A stretch of DNA of 64,000 nucleotides from Linyphia triangularis (taxonomy: Eukaryota > Arthropoda > Arachnida > Araneae > Linyphiidae): positions 124,001 to 188,000 of the forward strand of contig CAXBTE010000018.1 in the NCBI GenBank assembly GCA_963978545.1. The letters are read 5' to 3'. Below, one piece after another: positions 34,671 through 45,352 of this stretch (positions are counted from its first letter, which is position 1; each line of letters begins with the position of its first letter). A program made the translations under genes and the position numbers. The notes under the pieces are model-generated. The model was not told the origin of the DNA, made no database searches, and saw only the letters and a list, made by a program, of their open reading frames with translations.

Positions 34671-34878
34671 AAGATCATACTTCATAGGATCATTTCTATA
34701 GTATGATTAGCGTGTTCACTCACCGAACATCGCAGAAAACCCAACCACGATGATGTGAGATGGGGCTTCTGCCTGAGCGTGAAAGCGGCGAATCAACTGC
34801 TTGTCGGTTGCTTTGCCATTGATGATCGCACCTATCTTTATTGTAAAGAGAGGATGGCAGGAACTCGATCTGAGTGGT
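34671..34878 (+). ncRNA. U3: U3 small nucleolar RNA, unit 5
   Basis: Complete copy with the A-class base after box C (ACCTATC), shared with units 1 and 8. The P-superfamily insert of this unit ends about 1.6 kb upstream and does not touch the candidate promoter. Confidence 0.96.
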
Positions 34879-36482
34879 CTAATTAATAAAAGATAAACAT
34901 TCATTTGGGGCGAAGCTCTAGAAATTTGCTTTTCAACTTCGTCCCGTAGTGTTGACAAAGATTGCGTTGTTAGTCAAGAATTTTAAAATTCCCGGTGCCA
35001 TTTTAGTAAAAGTAGTCGTTTTCACACTCACTGATTGAAATAATAAGTCGCAGATAGATATGACATTTGCTGCAATGACGGTTCAACTAGAAAGACGCAA
35101 ATGGCTTGAACAAAGCTTATAAGGGATCAGACGATTTCGTTGACTTTTTATTTTGGTGTGGCAACAATTGAACACTAGAGGACGCTGCATACGGAAAGAT
35201 CTCTTGAGTTTGCTTTGCCATGATTTACAGGCATATGCGAGCCAATTGAAATGAAAATATTCAACTGGACTTGATATCAGTTTTAGAACATGGAATTTTT
35301 GACATTCGCTCTTTCTTTGTCCCTAACTGATGGTGCTTGACAACTTTTTCCAGGCTTCCGGTATTATTTGCCATATTGAAAAAGTGATAAAATAGGGTAT
35401 ATTTGAAAAACATTGGACTTTAGGAGAAGTTACATTTTAGGATTCTCTTACTACCTGTTTAAATTTTGAACGGACCTTCTTTTCTTTTTTTAGAGTCTGA
35501 TCGAAATGAGAGAATTGTTGTTTGGAGCTCTTTGGATGGAAATTTAACAGGCGCATCTTGACCGAAATTTCAGAAATAGGGGAAACATCTTAGATGGAAA
35601 ATTACTTCATTTATTTGTTATTAAGTCTGAATTTAAAACTGCTATTCTCGTACTATGTATCTAAATTAACTTGGCAAGTATTGGCTCATAAACGATTTAA
35701 ATATTCAATAACTTTTGTAATGAATGACGAGGTGAATATTACATTACTTCTGAAATTTTGCATGCCCACCACCTTCCCGGCCTTCAAATTGCATTCGTCT
35801 CTCTCAAAAGCAAAACGTATCCTATTGGAGTTGATTTGCAGTACATGTTGGAAAATGCATATCAGCAATTTGAGAACTTTCGCTGGAACAACAGCGCCAA
35901 ATTCGCCTGTGGTGGCTGAAAGTTGAATTCTTTATCTCTTCCAAACTTCGAGTTCTCTTCGTTTGAGAAGGTATGTGAACCAATATTGGTCGTGATTTGC
36001 CAGTTTTTATGCAGAGAGGGCGAAAGACTGCCCGTTCAATTTGAATCACGTTATTGACATTGCAACAGAAACTGCAATAAAAAAGTTACGTATACTTTAC
36101 TTCATTTATTAAAGAAATAATACTTATCCGAAGGTTTTAAATTATCCATTTCAATTTAAATGACTTTTTTTGAAGATGTAGTTTTGTATTACATGGCTGT
36201 AAGGTGAGAACTTGGCGTAAACTTTTGCTTAACCACATGATTGCAAAGTAGTACATGGCTTGTCCAAAGTAAAGACAGAAAAAGAAAGAAAAAAAAAATG
36301 AATGCCAAAATGTGATGATTGTATTTCTACCAAAGAGAAATGAAGTGTTTTGTAGCTAGAGAGTAATAATATCACAAGTCGTACTTAGAAAAGCTGCACA
36401 AGTGTAAAAAGGCACTATCCATCAACCACCACTTTTAAAGTAACTCCATTTAATATTTAAACACGACTTTCCATGTCTCGTT

Positions 36483-36626
36483 AGCTTTGCGCAGAGGCAG
36501 TGTCATAGCCAATGAGGTTCTACCGAGGCGTGACTATTGCTAGTTGAAAACTTTTCCCAATACCCCGCCATGTGGACGTGAAATACCGTCCGCAAAGGCA
36601 ATTTTTGGAAACCTCTTCGGAGGTTT
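36483..36626 (+). ncRNA. U4: U4 spliceosomal snRNA, unit 5
   Basis: Complete copy with intact upstream region. The downstream spacer has private changes (ATTAATGTGATGG near 36756), but the gene itself is unchanged. Confidence 0.97.
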
Positions 36627-37697
36627 ATGACTCTAAAATAGAATTTCAATATTTCCTTGCATGCTGCACTTGGGTGTCCCCTGGAGAAATTTACCTAAGT
36701 CGCAAATATCTCTAGATTGATTTCTAACATCTTCATATATACAGGGTCGTCATAATTAATGTGATGGTTCTCAGCGTGATCTATTTGCGAAATTAGCGCC
36801 ACATTTTGTTTGAAGATTAAACAAGAAGAGGGACCGCAGGATTACGAGAAAAAAGACTTCTGTTCCCAAAGTAACTGTGTAGTAAAAAATGAGAGTTTTA
36901 AGAAATACAGAATCAATACTGAAATGAAATAACCTTTTTACTTAGCTCGCTTAACGACTTTATGCAAGCTCGAAATAGCAACAAATTTAAAAAGCGAAAA
37001 ATTAACATAAATAGTGATAAAGTCTCTTCATCTGCAAATTCACTGTGTCCCAGAGAAAGCAGCAGCAGCAGAAGTTAAATCGAATTTCCCATTGCATCCT
37101 TTGACACAGTGCGAGTTTCTTGTTCTTGTGTCGCTTTAGCATACACTCCAACTGCTACGGAATTTCCGTAGTTGCTACGGAAATTAGTTGTAAACTACGG
37201 AATTACGGACGTATAGCAAAAAAACTACGGATCGGAATGAAATCGCTGTAAATATCATTTTGCTCGATTTCCCGCTCAATATTTTCCGCACTTTTAAGAA
37301 GACGCAAAAAAATAATAATAATTTCCTCTCCTCTCCTTGAAAAGGAGGACGATCGTTTTGTCGAAGTGACGTCACGTCACATTTCGTATATTTTTTTGTG
37401 CGAAGCGAAGTGAGTTAAATAAAATAGTTTGAAGAAGAAAAACTTGAACCGTGATCGTGATCCAAATTTTCAAAGCGCATCAGATCAGATTTCGAATTGT
37501 TTTTAATACATGAACGTGATTATAATGGATTGTTATTTAAAATGACCTAATCCGGCTTCCGATGTGGAAAAGCCATGCAAGAAGAGGACAAATAATCAAA
37601 GATTTCGAGATTTTTAAGCATTTAAAAAAGATTTGACGAGCATTTAAAAAGGATATTTCCGTTCGGACATGCGAAATCGCGATGTCTTATTAAATTA

Positions 37698-37888
37698 AAG
37701 CTTGGCGTCCACTAGAGTTAAACAGTGCAGAGCAGAGCGGAGTGGATTCGAGCCAAATTACAAGTCTGTCAACGTCCATTGTAGCACGAGCCTCCTGCTA
37801 CAGTAGACGTTGGCAGCCTTGTAATTGGCTCTTGTCCACTCCGCTCTGCACTGCTCTGCACTGTTCAACTATAGTGGACGCCAAGCTT
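37698..37888. repeat. 191-bp palindromic element, unit 6
   Basis: Full copy flanked by TA, same arms as unit 1. Confidence 0.8.
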
Positions 37889-39383
37889 TAGGGTAATGTT
37901 TTTTGTAATTTACCTGTTGCCAATTCGTTTTTAAAAGACAGATTTATATTTAAAATTAAATATCACAGGAATTCATTAAAAATCCCGGATTATATCCGAT
38001 TTAAAAAAAAAAAAAAAAACTTAGGTAGGTTGTGAAAAGTTCTTAACATTCATTATATCAATTTTACACTATTATAAATTTCAGTGGTTTTGGAAGTGGG
38101 GAGACGCGTGGGTATGTTCTTGAAAAGTGAGGGGACGCGTCACCCCGCGTCTACCCACACTTCTACCACTGGCCACCCTGGGCATATAGCTATTCATGGC
38201 TTGTCTTAAGGAAGGTTTCATTGGATTAGAAGAGGCTACATTGTGGGTAGATTTCATTGGAAATTTTTTAAACACGGGATAAAACATGCTAGAAGCGCAA
38301 AATTTCGCCACTTTGTTTTCTTAAAAGGCAGAATGTAAGACATTTCAGAACCAACCCATGATTCTCTTAATTTTCAAAGTTCATTATTAGTAAGGATCCA
38401 CATCCGGGAGATTCCATTTCGTATTCCAGTGAACCTGAATACATGTAAGAGGCAATTTCCCCCCCCCCCCATAAACAGGATTACATTATAATGAAGTAAA
38501 ATAACGAACCTCTTTTTGTCTGTGAAAAGAATAATTTATAAGCGCGTTATTATTATATATTTTAACTGCAATTTTTAATATTCAAATTGGATTCCTCGAA
38601 AAGTATTTATTACGAGTTAAAATAGGCAATTTATTTTCAAACATCTGAACAACGTGTATAGAAATCAACAATTTTAAATTTGCAAAAGCGGTTTTTAACA
38701 TCTTGTTTTTTTAATCGATTAATAAAATGTTGTTTCGCTCCATATTAAAGAGATAACCATAGTATCATTGATTTGTGTACGATTCGATTTCAAGTTGCTG
38801 CGATTAGTTTCCAAGTTTGAATTAAAACTGAACATTTTATCATCCTTTTTTAAATCTTTCAAATTTGTTTTGTTTGTCCACAATCACTTACTAGTTTATA
38901 GGATTGTTTCAATCCTACTTAAATCCCTTTATCCTAAGAGACGTGGCAAACTACTTATGCTTCGATAAAAATGGGCACTTTATCCTGATTATATTCAGAT
39001 TATTTTGAGATAATGTTTGATATTTTTTTTTTAAATAAATAAAATAGTTATTTCGATCAGGAAACAGTTTTTCTATAACTAAATTTCTCAAGCCTTGAAT
39101 GGAAAAGTGAGGTTTAATAATTATGCGAAAATATGTCCTTTGTCTTTTATGTGGCGGCATCATCCCTCATTGAGCTTATTGTTACACCTCTCTCTTTTTT
39201 ATATACTACGCGTGCTCTAATAGTACCATGGTAAATGTCAAGGTTTTAAGAGTTATCAATTACCCCGCGTAATCATTGTTTTTGCTTTTTAATGTAATCA
39301 AAACTTAACAAATGTGTATTGCATTTGAAATAAGGTTGGTTTTCTTAAGTACCCAAGTTTTTTTTAAAATTATAAATGCTACT

Positions 39384-39443
39384 ACCACCACTACATTATT
39401 TTTAGTACAAATACATAAAAGCACGGGAAATGCTGCTAAAGTT
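39384..39443 (+). promoter_or_regulatory. Orphan U3 promoter facing the LINE 5' end, unit 6
   Basis: The candidate PSE at 39385-39392 lies 59 bases before the position where U3 would start (39444). Three bases later the LINE begins (39447). If the promoter is active, its transcript would start with AAG of U3 and run straight into the LINE in sense direction. Confidence 0.55.
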
Positions 39444-39446
39444 AAG
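39437..39446 (+). repeat. 10-bp LINE target duplication TAAAGTTAAG, unit 6, left
   Basis: The same bases recur at 45138-45147. In unbroken units this decamer covers -7 to +3 of U3. Confidence 0.92.
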
Positions 39447-39818
39447 GAAGAGACTGGAAAAATGATAGAAAGATTCAAGGGGAACTATCGACAAGTTTTT
39501 CAAGTTAAGCCTAGTTTTAGGCTTAATTATTCCAACCACTTGGAATATTGGAGTTAACCCTACTTCTGCCACGTGCCTGAATTCCTGATTGGACTGTACG
39601 GACAATTCTTACGTAAGATAATTCTCCTCTCTATCTTTGCAGAGTTTTGTTTTTATTGAGATTCCGGTATTGCATCCCGGCCAAAGGGCGGCATTGTTTG
39701 TCCCTAGTTGGAACAATACCAGTTACTCAAATTCCTGGAGCGGGCGGCACTTTTCATGTTGGTCAGCGTAAGGGTTTTGAGTGGCTTCTTTCTCTCAATT
39801 TGATTCTCATTTTTGTAG

Positions 39819-40256
39819 ATTTTATTTCTAACTTTTGCTATCAAGGCGTCTGAGCAGAACAAACTCCACCTCATCGAGAATTTAGTCGGACAATTACTTA
39901 AGCTTTTGACTGATATTGCTCCAAGCATTAGTGATCCTAATATTAAATCTGAGTTATTGTTTGGAACTAAAACACTTTCCGATATGACGACTGACATTTT
40001 TGGTCCAAACCAAGGCGATGTATTAGGCACAAAACCCTGCCTAATCACGACGACACTTTTAAATTTACCTGGTAATGACAACGTCAAATCATATGATATT
40101 ATCTCTAGCAACCCGCTTATTATATGTGAGGATAGCGATGCTAGCTTGGATTTGGAGACTACATCTCTTACCAATTGCACTCCAACAAGGAATCCAACAA
40201 GACAATTGAAACAATTTCAACTGTTGAGACGGCGTCTACTTCGAAGGAAGTTCTAA
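39819..40256 (+). CDS. Open frame preceding and overlapping LINE ORF1 (unit 6)
   Basis: This frame is open for about 145 codons from after a TAG at 39816, reads like coding sequence (acidic, Leu-rich, EQNKLHLIENLVGQLLKLL), and overlaps the ORF1 frame at 40145-40256. Its first ATG is at 39984. ORF1 itself has no ATG near its start, so this may be the true N-terminal part of ORF1, joined by a -1 frameshift or separated by an old indel. The second LINE copy is the same (50297-50734). Confidence 0.4.
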   Translation: MLFLTFAIKASEQNKLHLIENLVGQLLKLLTDIAPSISDPNIKSELLFGTKTLSDMTTDIFGPNQGDVLGTKPCLITTTLLNLPGNDNVKSYDIISSNPLIICEDSDASLDLETTSLTNCTPTRNPTRQLKQFQLLRRRLLRRKF

Positions 40257-41956
40257 CACAGAGGAAACATCCCAACCAGATTTTTAACAATAGAAATGTT
40301 GTTACCCCTTCTAGAGAGATTGTTAGCAAGCTCTCTGTTCTCCCAAATTCATCAGCAGAAACAGTCAATACCTGTTTCACTAATACTGATATTGACACCT
40401 CAGATGACTCAGTACAAGACAACTTGAATTGCAGTCACCGTTTTCTTAGAAACAAAAAACGTTTGTTTACTCCAGACGAGTTTAAATCAAAAATAAAAAG
40501 TAATAAACAGAAAAAGGCATCTGTGGCGGCATTACGTACAGCCGAAGTAAACGATTGCACCTTCCCAAATCTTTCAATCATGGGTCCTACTATCCAAACC
40601 AAATCTACAGGTCCCGACCAACCAGCATTAAATGAAGCTAGTTACACACTCCATTCTCAAGAACATGACTGCAATGTAGCTCAGTCAATAAACACTACTC
40701 CGTTGCCTGTTTCAAACACTGACACAACTACCACTGGAGAAATTAACCAAACAGAAGAAGTTGAAGACAATGAGGGCTTTGTCCTGGTCACCAACCGCAC
40801 TAAAACTACTCCCATTATTGTCAATGACGCTAACACAAACTGGAAGAGCATCAATTCCATGCTAAGAGAAAATGGATTCGTCGGATACGTTGGTAAAACC
40901 ACTGGCAAAAATTCCTTTAACATCAAATCTAGGGATGAGGCTCAACAGAGAGCTATTACCAAACTACTGGATGAACTTAAAATTGAGTACCATTCCTTCA
41001 CTCTCCCATCTGACAAAGTTCTTAAAGCAGTTATCAAATCCCTCCCTGCCGACACTGAAGTCGCAGACATCATTGAAGATCTTATCTGCCAAGGTTTTAC
41101 ACCCATCAGGGTAGATCAACTTTCAAAAAGATCCGAGGGTGATAAAATCCTACTTCCACTCTTCTTAGTTACCCTTGCAAGAGGGGAACATAACAGAAAA
41201 ATACATAACCTAACTCACCTTCTTAACTTGAAGATCTCCGTAGAGGGATACAAGGGCAGGAAGGGTATTTCTCAATGTCATAATTGTCAAGCCTTCCTTC
41301 ACGCTGCATCATCTTGCAGACGCTCACCCAAATGCGTTAAATGTGCTGGTCCTCATCTAAGCTCTGTTTGCACAAAAACCAGAGATGTCACCCCCACTTG
41401 CGCTAACTGCTTAGGTCCTCACACGGCAAACTATTCAGGTTGCCCTAAAAGACCCCCTTTCAATCCCCCTGCAATCAGGCAAAGGCCGGAGGAACACCAA
41501 AACACCCAGCCACCTACACGTAACCCAGATCAGCCCACCTCCAACAGGACCTTCATAAATACTTCATTGGCAAACCAGCTTACACCAAATGGGACAAATT
41601 TTGTTCAAACGTTGTCGAACACTAGTCCAACCATGATACCAAGTGAAGTCATTCTACCTATCTCACAAGAACGCGCCACCCCAAGTTGGAGCTCTATTGT
41701 TGCAACTCCTTGTCCGACCAACTCCATTCCACCGGATGTGCAGACTCCCACTCTCCCCCCTGCTTCCCTTTCTCAGGTGAATGAGCAACCCACCCCCTCT
41801 CTCACTAATCTCCAGAAGGCAATTGAAGAGGCCAACAAAACTGCCAACAGACTAGCTGATCTGATTCATTGGGTGCAAAACTCAAAAATAATGGAGACCT
41901 TCGAGGAAATGAAGACATCCTTAATTACTCAATCTAACTTTACTGATAATGAATAA
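40175..41956 (+). CDS. ORF1: LINE ORF1 protein, Gag-like with three CCHC zinc knuckles (unit 6)
   Basis: Nucleic-acid-binding protein of the retrotransposon RNP. The frame is open for about 593 codons. Residues about 215-360 fit the PRE_C2HC-associated region of Jockey-type ORF1 (GYVGKTTGKNSFNIKS, then VIKSLPADTEVADI). Three knuckles follow at about 368-424: CHNCQAFLHAASSC, CVKCAGPHLSSVC and CANCLGPHTANYSGC. The C-terminal part is Pro/Thr/Ser-rich. Position 40175 is TTG; the first in-frame ATG is codon 136 (40580) and the frame has a TAG at 40142. The start is therefore uncertain: internal ATG, or a frameshift from the upstream frame. The stop overlaps the ORF2 start by 8 bases. Confidence 0.85.
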   Translation: MHSNKESNKTIETISTVETASTSKEVLTQRKHPNQIFNNRNVVTPSREIVSKLSVLPNSSAETVNTCFTNTDIDTSDDSVQDNLNCSHRFLRNKKRLFTPDEFKSKIKSNKQKKASVAALRTAEVNDCTFPNLSIMGPTIQTKSTGPDQPALNEASYTLHSQEHDCNVAQSINTTPLPVSNTDTTTTGEINQTEEVEDNEGFVLVTNRTKTTPIIVNDANTNWKSINSMLRENGFVGYVGKTTGKNSFNIKSRDEAQQRAITKLLDELKIEYHSFTLPSDKVLKAVIKSLPADTEVADIIEDLICQGFTPIRVDQLSKRSEGDKILLPLFLVTLARGEHNRKIHNLTHLLNLKISVEGYKGRKGISQCHNCQAFLHAASSCRRSPKCVKCAGPHLSSVCTKTRDVTPTCANCLGPHTANYSGCPKRPPFNPPAIRQRPEEHQNTQPPTRNPDQPTSNRTFINTSLANQLTPNGTNFVQTLSNTSPTMIPSEVILPISQERATPSWSSIVATPCPTNSIPPDVQTPTLPPASLSQVNEQPTPSLTNLQKAIEEANKTANRLADLIHWVQNSKIMETFEEMKTSLITQSNFTDNE

Positions 41957-44747
41957 AGTCATCAATTCCTTTTCTACTCTCATCATAACTGTATGGAACG
42001 CCAACAACGTTACAAACAAAATGGAAGAACTTAAAAACTTTCTATTTGAAAATTCTATCGACATATGCTTGGTCACTGAGACCCATGCCAAACCATGCAA
42101 TTCACTTGTGATCCCTAACTACCACACATACAGATGTGACAGGATGCACCATAGAGGCGGTGGGTCTGCAATATTCGCTAAAAGATCTCTTTCCACTTCT
42201 CTATACAGATCATGTAACCAGTATGGGATGGAAGAGACAAATATTATCCTTGAGAGTTTTGGAAGATCCATATACATTTCATGCGTCTACAGCCCTCCAA
42301 GTAACAATATCACACAGCAACACCTTGATCACCTCATTCCATCCTCACATCCAACCATCCTTGGAGGAGATCTAAACGCCAAAAATTCAATTTGGGGATG
42401 TAGAACAACTAATAAAAACGGCAAAACCATTGGAAATTTACTTGGCAGGGCTAGCCTGAAAGTCGTTGCGCCACTTCAACCAACATATTATCCAGTATTC
42501 AGAAACCGCTATCCGGATATCTTGGATATTATTATCACAAACACAAACATTCCCATTAGTGCTGAAGTTTTAAATGAACTCTCATCAGACCACATGCCTG
42601 TCCTTGCTACCTTAGGTAGGGAAGCACAACGTGCTGAACGCCAAGTTGCTAACACCGATTGGCAACTTTTCAATAATATTCTTACCACCTACCACTGCAG
42701 AACGTCTACTACCAGGAGTGAAAGTTGTACCTCAATGGCACGGGGAGTAACTACCTGGAGGCAGGACGCTATGGTAGAGGGTTCGAACAATCAAATTCTC
42801 ACTGTAACAGACCTAGATGAACGCATCGACTCGCTGTCTATAAAACTGAAGGAAGCTCATGAAGCTGCAACCACTTACAAACCCTTCAAACAGAACTATT
42901 TGCTCCTTCCAACTAACACCCGAAATATCATTAAATATAGGAACTATATAAGAAAGAAATGGCAGCGTACCTGGGACCCAAAATTCAAAACGCTAGTTAA
43001 TGCACTGAACAAAGAAATTAAAGAGCTGACAAGGGAAAGCAGAGAATCCAGATGGAATGAAAAAGTAGTCTCCTTAGCTGCGGAGGATAACAGCCTCTGG
43101 CAGATGTCCAAAGCACTAAGAAAAGACAAGAACATTCACAGACCCCTCCAAATTGAAACTGGACTAGTCTTCACTGAATCGGATAAAGCCTCTGCATTTG
43201 CGGACTCCTTGGAACTGCAATTCCAAGAAAATGTAGAACCTACAAACGATACCTTCGAAGAGATCATCCGTAGGAGAGTCAACAACTGGACCGCATCAAC
43301 ACCAGTCCAGGGCTCTATCACCAAGACAGACCCTGAAGAAATTAAAATCATTATAAGAAAACTTAAAATTCACAAGGCTCCAGGAGGCGATAACATCACA
43401 AATCGAATGATTCGGAACGTACCTGAATGCATTATCAACAATATCGTTAGTATATGCAACTCGGCTCTCCACCACGCGTACTTTCCACAAAAATGGAAAG
43501 AAGCAGTAGTCATACTCGTCCTAAAGCCAAACAAAAACCCGACCATGCCTTCAAGTTACAGACCGATCAGTCTCCTACCCTGCTTAGCCAAGGTATTCGA
43601 GAGGGTTATTCTCAACAGACTGAAACGGTATCTTTATCATATCCCTGTTGAACAGCACGGCTTCATGCCTGGCCGCTCAACGACCCACCAACTTGTCAGA
43701 ATCCTGGAATTCACAGGAGAAGCATTACACAACAAACAATCAACTGCACTCCTTATGTTGGATGTTGCGAAAGCATTTGACCGGGTCTTCCACAAGGGTC
43801 TGCTTTTCAAACTAATAAATTTGGGATTCCCACACGATATTATCCATATAATCAAATCCTACCTTAAGGACAGAACATTCGAAGTCAGAGTTGGCCGCAC
43901 TTTGTCAGATCCAAGACATATAAGGGCGGGCGTTCCACAGGGAAGTATTTTAGGCCCTATCCTCTACATATTTTACAACTCCGACTTCCCTGCTTTCAGA
44001 GATGATCACAACTCATTGATTGCATATTACGCTGATGACACAGCAATTGCAGTTAAGTCCATTAATCCAGAACATGCTCTTGAGAAACTGAATGACAAAA
44101 TACCAGAAATTGAGGAATGGTGCGCCAAGTGGAAGGTGGCAATCAACGCTTCCAAATCTCAAATTCTTGTAATTAAGGCCAGACGTAAAAGAACTGTAAC
44201 TAATACAAATGTCTACCTCTTTGGGGAGAAGATTCCTAAAGTAAAATCGGCCAAATACCTTGGACTTACAATCTCAGATAACCTAACATGGAAGAAACAT
44301 ATTCAAAATGTAGCAGGTAAAGCTGCGGGTGCTATGAATAAACTCAGACCACTTCTTGGGCGCCGTTCGAAACTTGGACTACACCTTAAGAAAAGACTTT
44401 ACGAAACAACTATAAGACCTGTCTTCTCGTATGCATCACCAGCTTGGGTAACAGCCAACAAAACAGATATTAAACGTCTACAAACAGCTCAGAATAAGAT
44501 CCTTAGAGAAATGGTTGGGGCCACCCGCTACATTAGAAATGTCTTGATACATAAAGACCTAAAAATCGACACTGTTGAGCAATTCCTTGCAAAACAGAAC
44601 ATTAACTTCTATAAGAAGGCTCAAGGCGAGTCCTCCATAATTAAAGACAATATCTCTTACGAAATTCTATTGGAAGATAGGATGCATCGTCCCTTTGCTG
44701 CCTTTGCTCTCTCGGATGCTATGCTGACAAAAGCTTTTCAATCCTAG
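41949..44747 (+). CDS. ORF2: LINE ORF2 protein: APE-type endonuclease and reverse transcriptase (unit 6)
   Basis: Nicks target DNA and copies the element RNA from the nick (target-primed reverse transcription). It starts at a true ATG inside the last codons of ORF1 (ATGAATAA), suggesting termination-reinitiation. The 932-residue frame is intact. The N-terminal endonuclease has E44 (VTETH), D141/N143 (GGDLNAK) and SDH at 213-215. The reverse transcriptase contains YRPISLLP, D605 in LMLDVAKAFD, AGVPQGSILGP and the catalytic YADD at 694-697. No RNase H domain follows, as in most Jockey elements. The linker between the domains holds an 80-bp stretch also found in the 3' UTR. All motifs needed for activity are present. 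Confidence 0.95.
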   Translation: MNKVINSFSTLIITVWNANNVTNKMEELKNFLFENSIDICLVTETHAKPCNSLVIPNYHTYRCDRMHHRGGGSAIFAKRSLSTSLYRSCNQYGMEETNIILESFGRSIYISCVYSPPSNNITQQHLDHLIPSSHPTILGGDLNAKNSIWGCRTTNKNGKTIGNLLGRASLKVVAPLQPTYYPVFRNRYPDILDIIITNTNIPISAEVLNELSSDHMPVLATLGREAQRAERQVANTDWQLFNNILTTYHCRTSTTRSESCTSMARGVTTWRQDAMVEGSNNQILTVTDLDERIDSLSIKLKEAHEAATTYKPFKQNYLLLPTNTRNIIKYRNYIRKKWQRTWDPKFKTLVNALNKEIKELTRESRESRWNEKVVSLAAEDNSLWQMSKALRKDKNIHRPLQIETGLVFTESDKASAFADSLELQFQENVEPTNDTFEEIIRRRVNNWTASTPVQGSITKTDPEEIKIIIRKLKIHKAPGGDNITNRMIRNVPECIINNIVSICNSALHHAYFPQKWKEAVVILVLKPNKNPTMPSSYRPISLLPCLAKVFERVILNRLKRYLYHIPVEQHGFMPGRSTTHQLVRILEFTGEALHNKQSTALLMLDVAKAFDRVFHKGLLFKLINLGFPHDIIHIIKSYLKDRTFEVRVGRTLSDPRHIRAGVPQGSILGPILYIFYNSDFPAFRDDHNSLIAYYADDTAIAVKSINPEHALEKLNDKIPEIEEWCAKWKVAINASKSQILVIKARRKRTVTNTNVYLFGEKIPKVKSAKYLGLTISDNLTWKKHIQNVAGKAAGAMNKLRPLLGRRSKLGLHLKKRLYETTIRPVFSYASPAWVTANKTDIKRLQTAQNKILREMVGATRYIRNVLIHKDLKIDTVEQFLAKQNINFYKKAQGESSIIKDNISYEILLEDRMHRPFAAFALSDAMLTKAFQS

Positions 44748-45137
44748 GTGCACGCACACCTCAGGTTCTTATTATACAAACTTACTACAAACCGTCTAGT
44801 ACCTTCTGTGAAAGTTGTATCGTTCTGGTACGAGTAGTAGCCTGGAGACGGAATGTAGTGAGGGAGTGTATGTACTTATTTTAGGGATTCATATCCCTAT
44901 TTTTGATTTCCATATTTAATCAAGTATTAGACTTTTTTCTAGATTGTCACTCTGACAAAGTTGATGTCCTGTTCTGTCCCCGTTCTGTCCTGTTTTATGT
45001 TTTTTCTCACTTATTTTCTATGTTAACCCCGATTATACAAATTAGATAATGCCACTCGGCAACCATCAGATGTAGAGGTATACAGTCGCTTCGCGACGAA
45101 CACCTTGCCAAACCTAATATTCAAGTTCAAGTTCAAG
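44748..45137 (+). other. LINE 3' UTR with TTCAAG repeats (unit 6)
   Basis: 390 bp without coding sequence. 44793-44868 resembles ORF2 positions 42703-42781. The end has a small hairpin (GTCGCTTCGCGAC) and then TTCAAG x3. Such 3' structures are usually what the reverse transcriptase recognises. Confidence 0.75.
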
Positions 45138-45147
45138 TAAAGTTAAG
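45138..45147 (+). repeat. 10-bp LINE target duplication TAAAGTTAAG, unit 6, right
   Basis: Identical to 39437-39446. Its last three bases are the first three of U3. Confidence 0.92.
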
Positions 45148-45352
45148 ATCATACTTCATAGGATCATTTCTATAGTATGATTAGCGTGTTCACTCACCGA
45201 ACATCGCAGAAAACCCAACCACGATGATGTGAGATGGGGCTTCTGCCTGAGCGTGAAAGCGGCGAATCAACTGCTTGTCGGTTGCTTTGCCATTGATGAT
45301 CGCACCTTTCTTTATTGTAAAGAGAGGATGGCAGGAACTCGATCTGAGTGGT
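45145..45352 (+). ncRNA. U3: U3 small nucleolar RNA, unit 6, cut from its promoter by a LINE
   Basis: The transcribed region is complete and all boxes are intact (T class). Only TAAAGTT of the native upstream DNA remains directly before it, as part of the 10-bp target duplication 45138-45147; the preceding 5,691 bp are the LINE. The candidate promoter of this copy now lies at 39385-39392. Without read-through from the LINE this gene is probably silent, which is an inference. Confidence 0.92.

Larger units (their letters stand above)
25042..36943 (+). repeat. Tandem array unit 5, interrupted by a P-superfamily transposon
   Basis: Array sequence runs from 25042 to 25959 and resumes at 33084. 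Without the insert and its 8-bp duplication the unit is 4,770 bp. It is a mosaic: the left part carries the unit 2-4 markers (GAGTGAATTC, 7-base C-tract), while its U3 has the A at 34834 that units 1 and 8 carry, and GCATGCCCACC near 35760 as in units 6-8. Confidence 0.97.
39447..45137 (+). mobile_element. Jockey-clade non-LTR retrotransposon (5,691 bp), unit 6
   Basis: The ends are defined by the 10-bp target duplication. Order: 5' region, ORF1 with PRE_C2HC-like domain and three CCHC knuckles, ORF2 with endonuclease and reverse transcriptase but no visible RNase H domain, 3' UTR of 390 bp, and a 3' end of three TTCAAG copies instead of poly(A) (45120-45137). A GTCGC-TTC-GCGAC hairpin lies about 60 bp before the 3' end. 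This architecture is that of the Jockey clade. It is inserted in the sense direction of U3, between +3 and +4. Confidence 0.95.

Noticed and set aside
39704..40180. 158-codon - strand frame at the LINE 5' region (and its copy at 50182-50658)
   Set aside because: Antisense to the coding-like + strand frame; it has no domain of its own.
44748..45137. RNase H domain or third ORF after LINE ORF2
   Set aside because: ORF2 ends in TAG shortly after the RT C-terminal region, and only non-coding 3' UTR follows.
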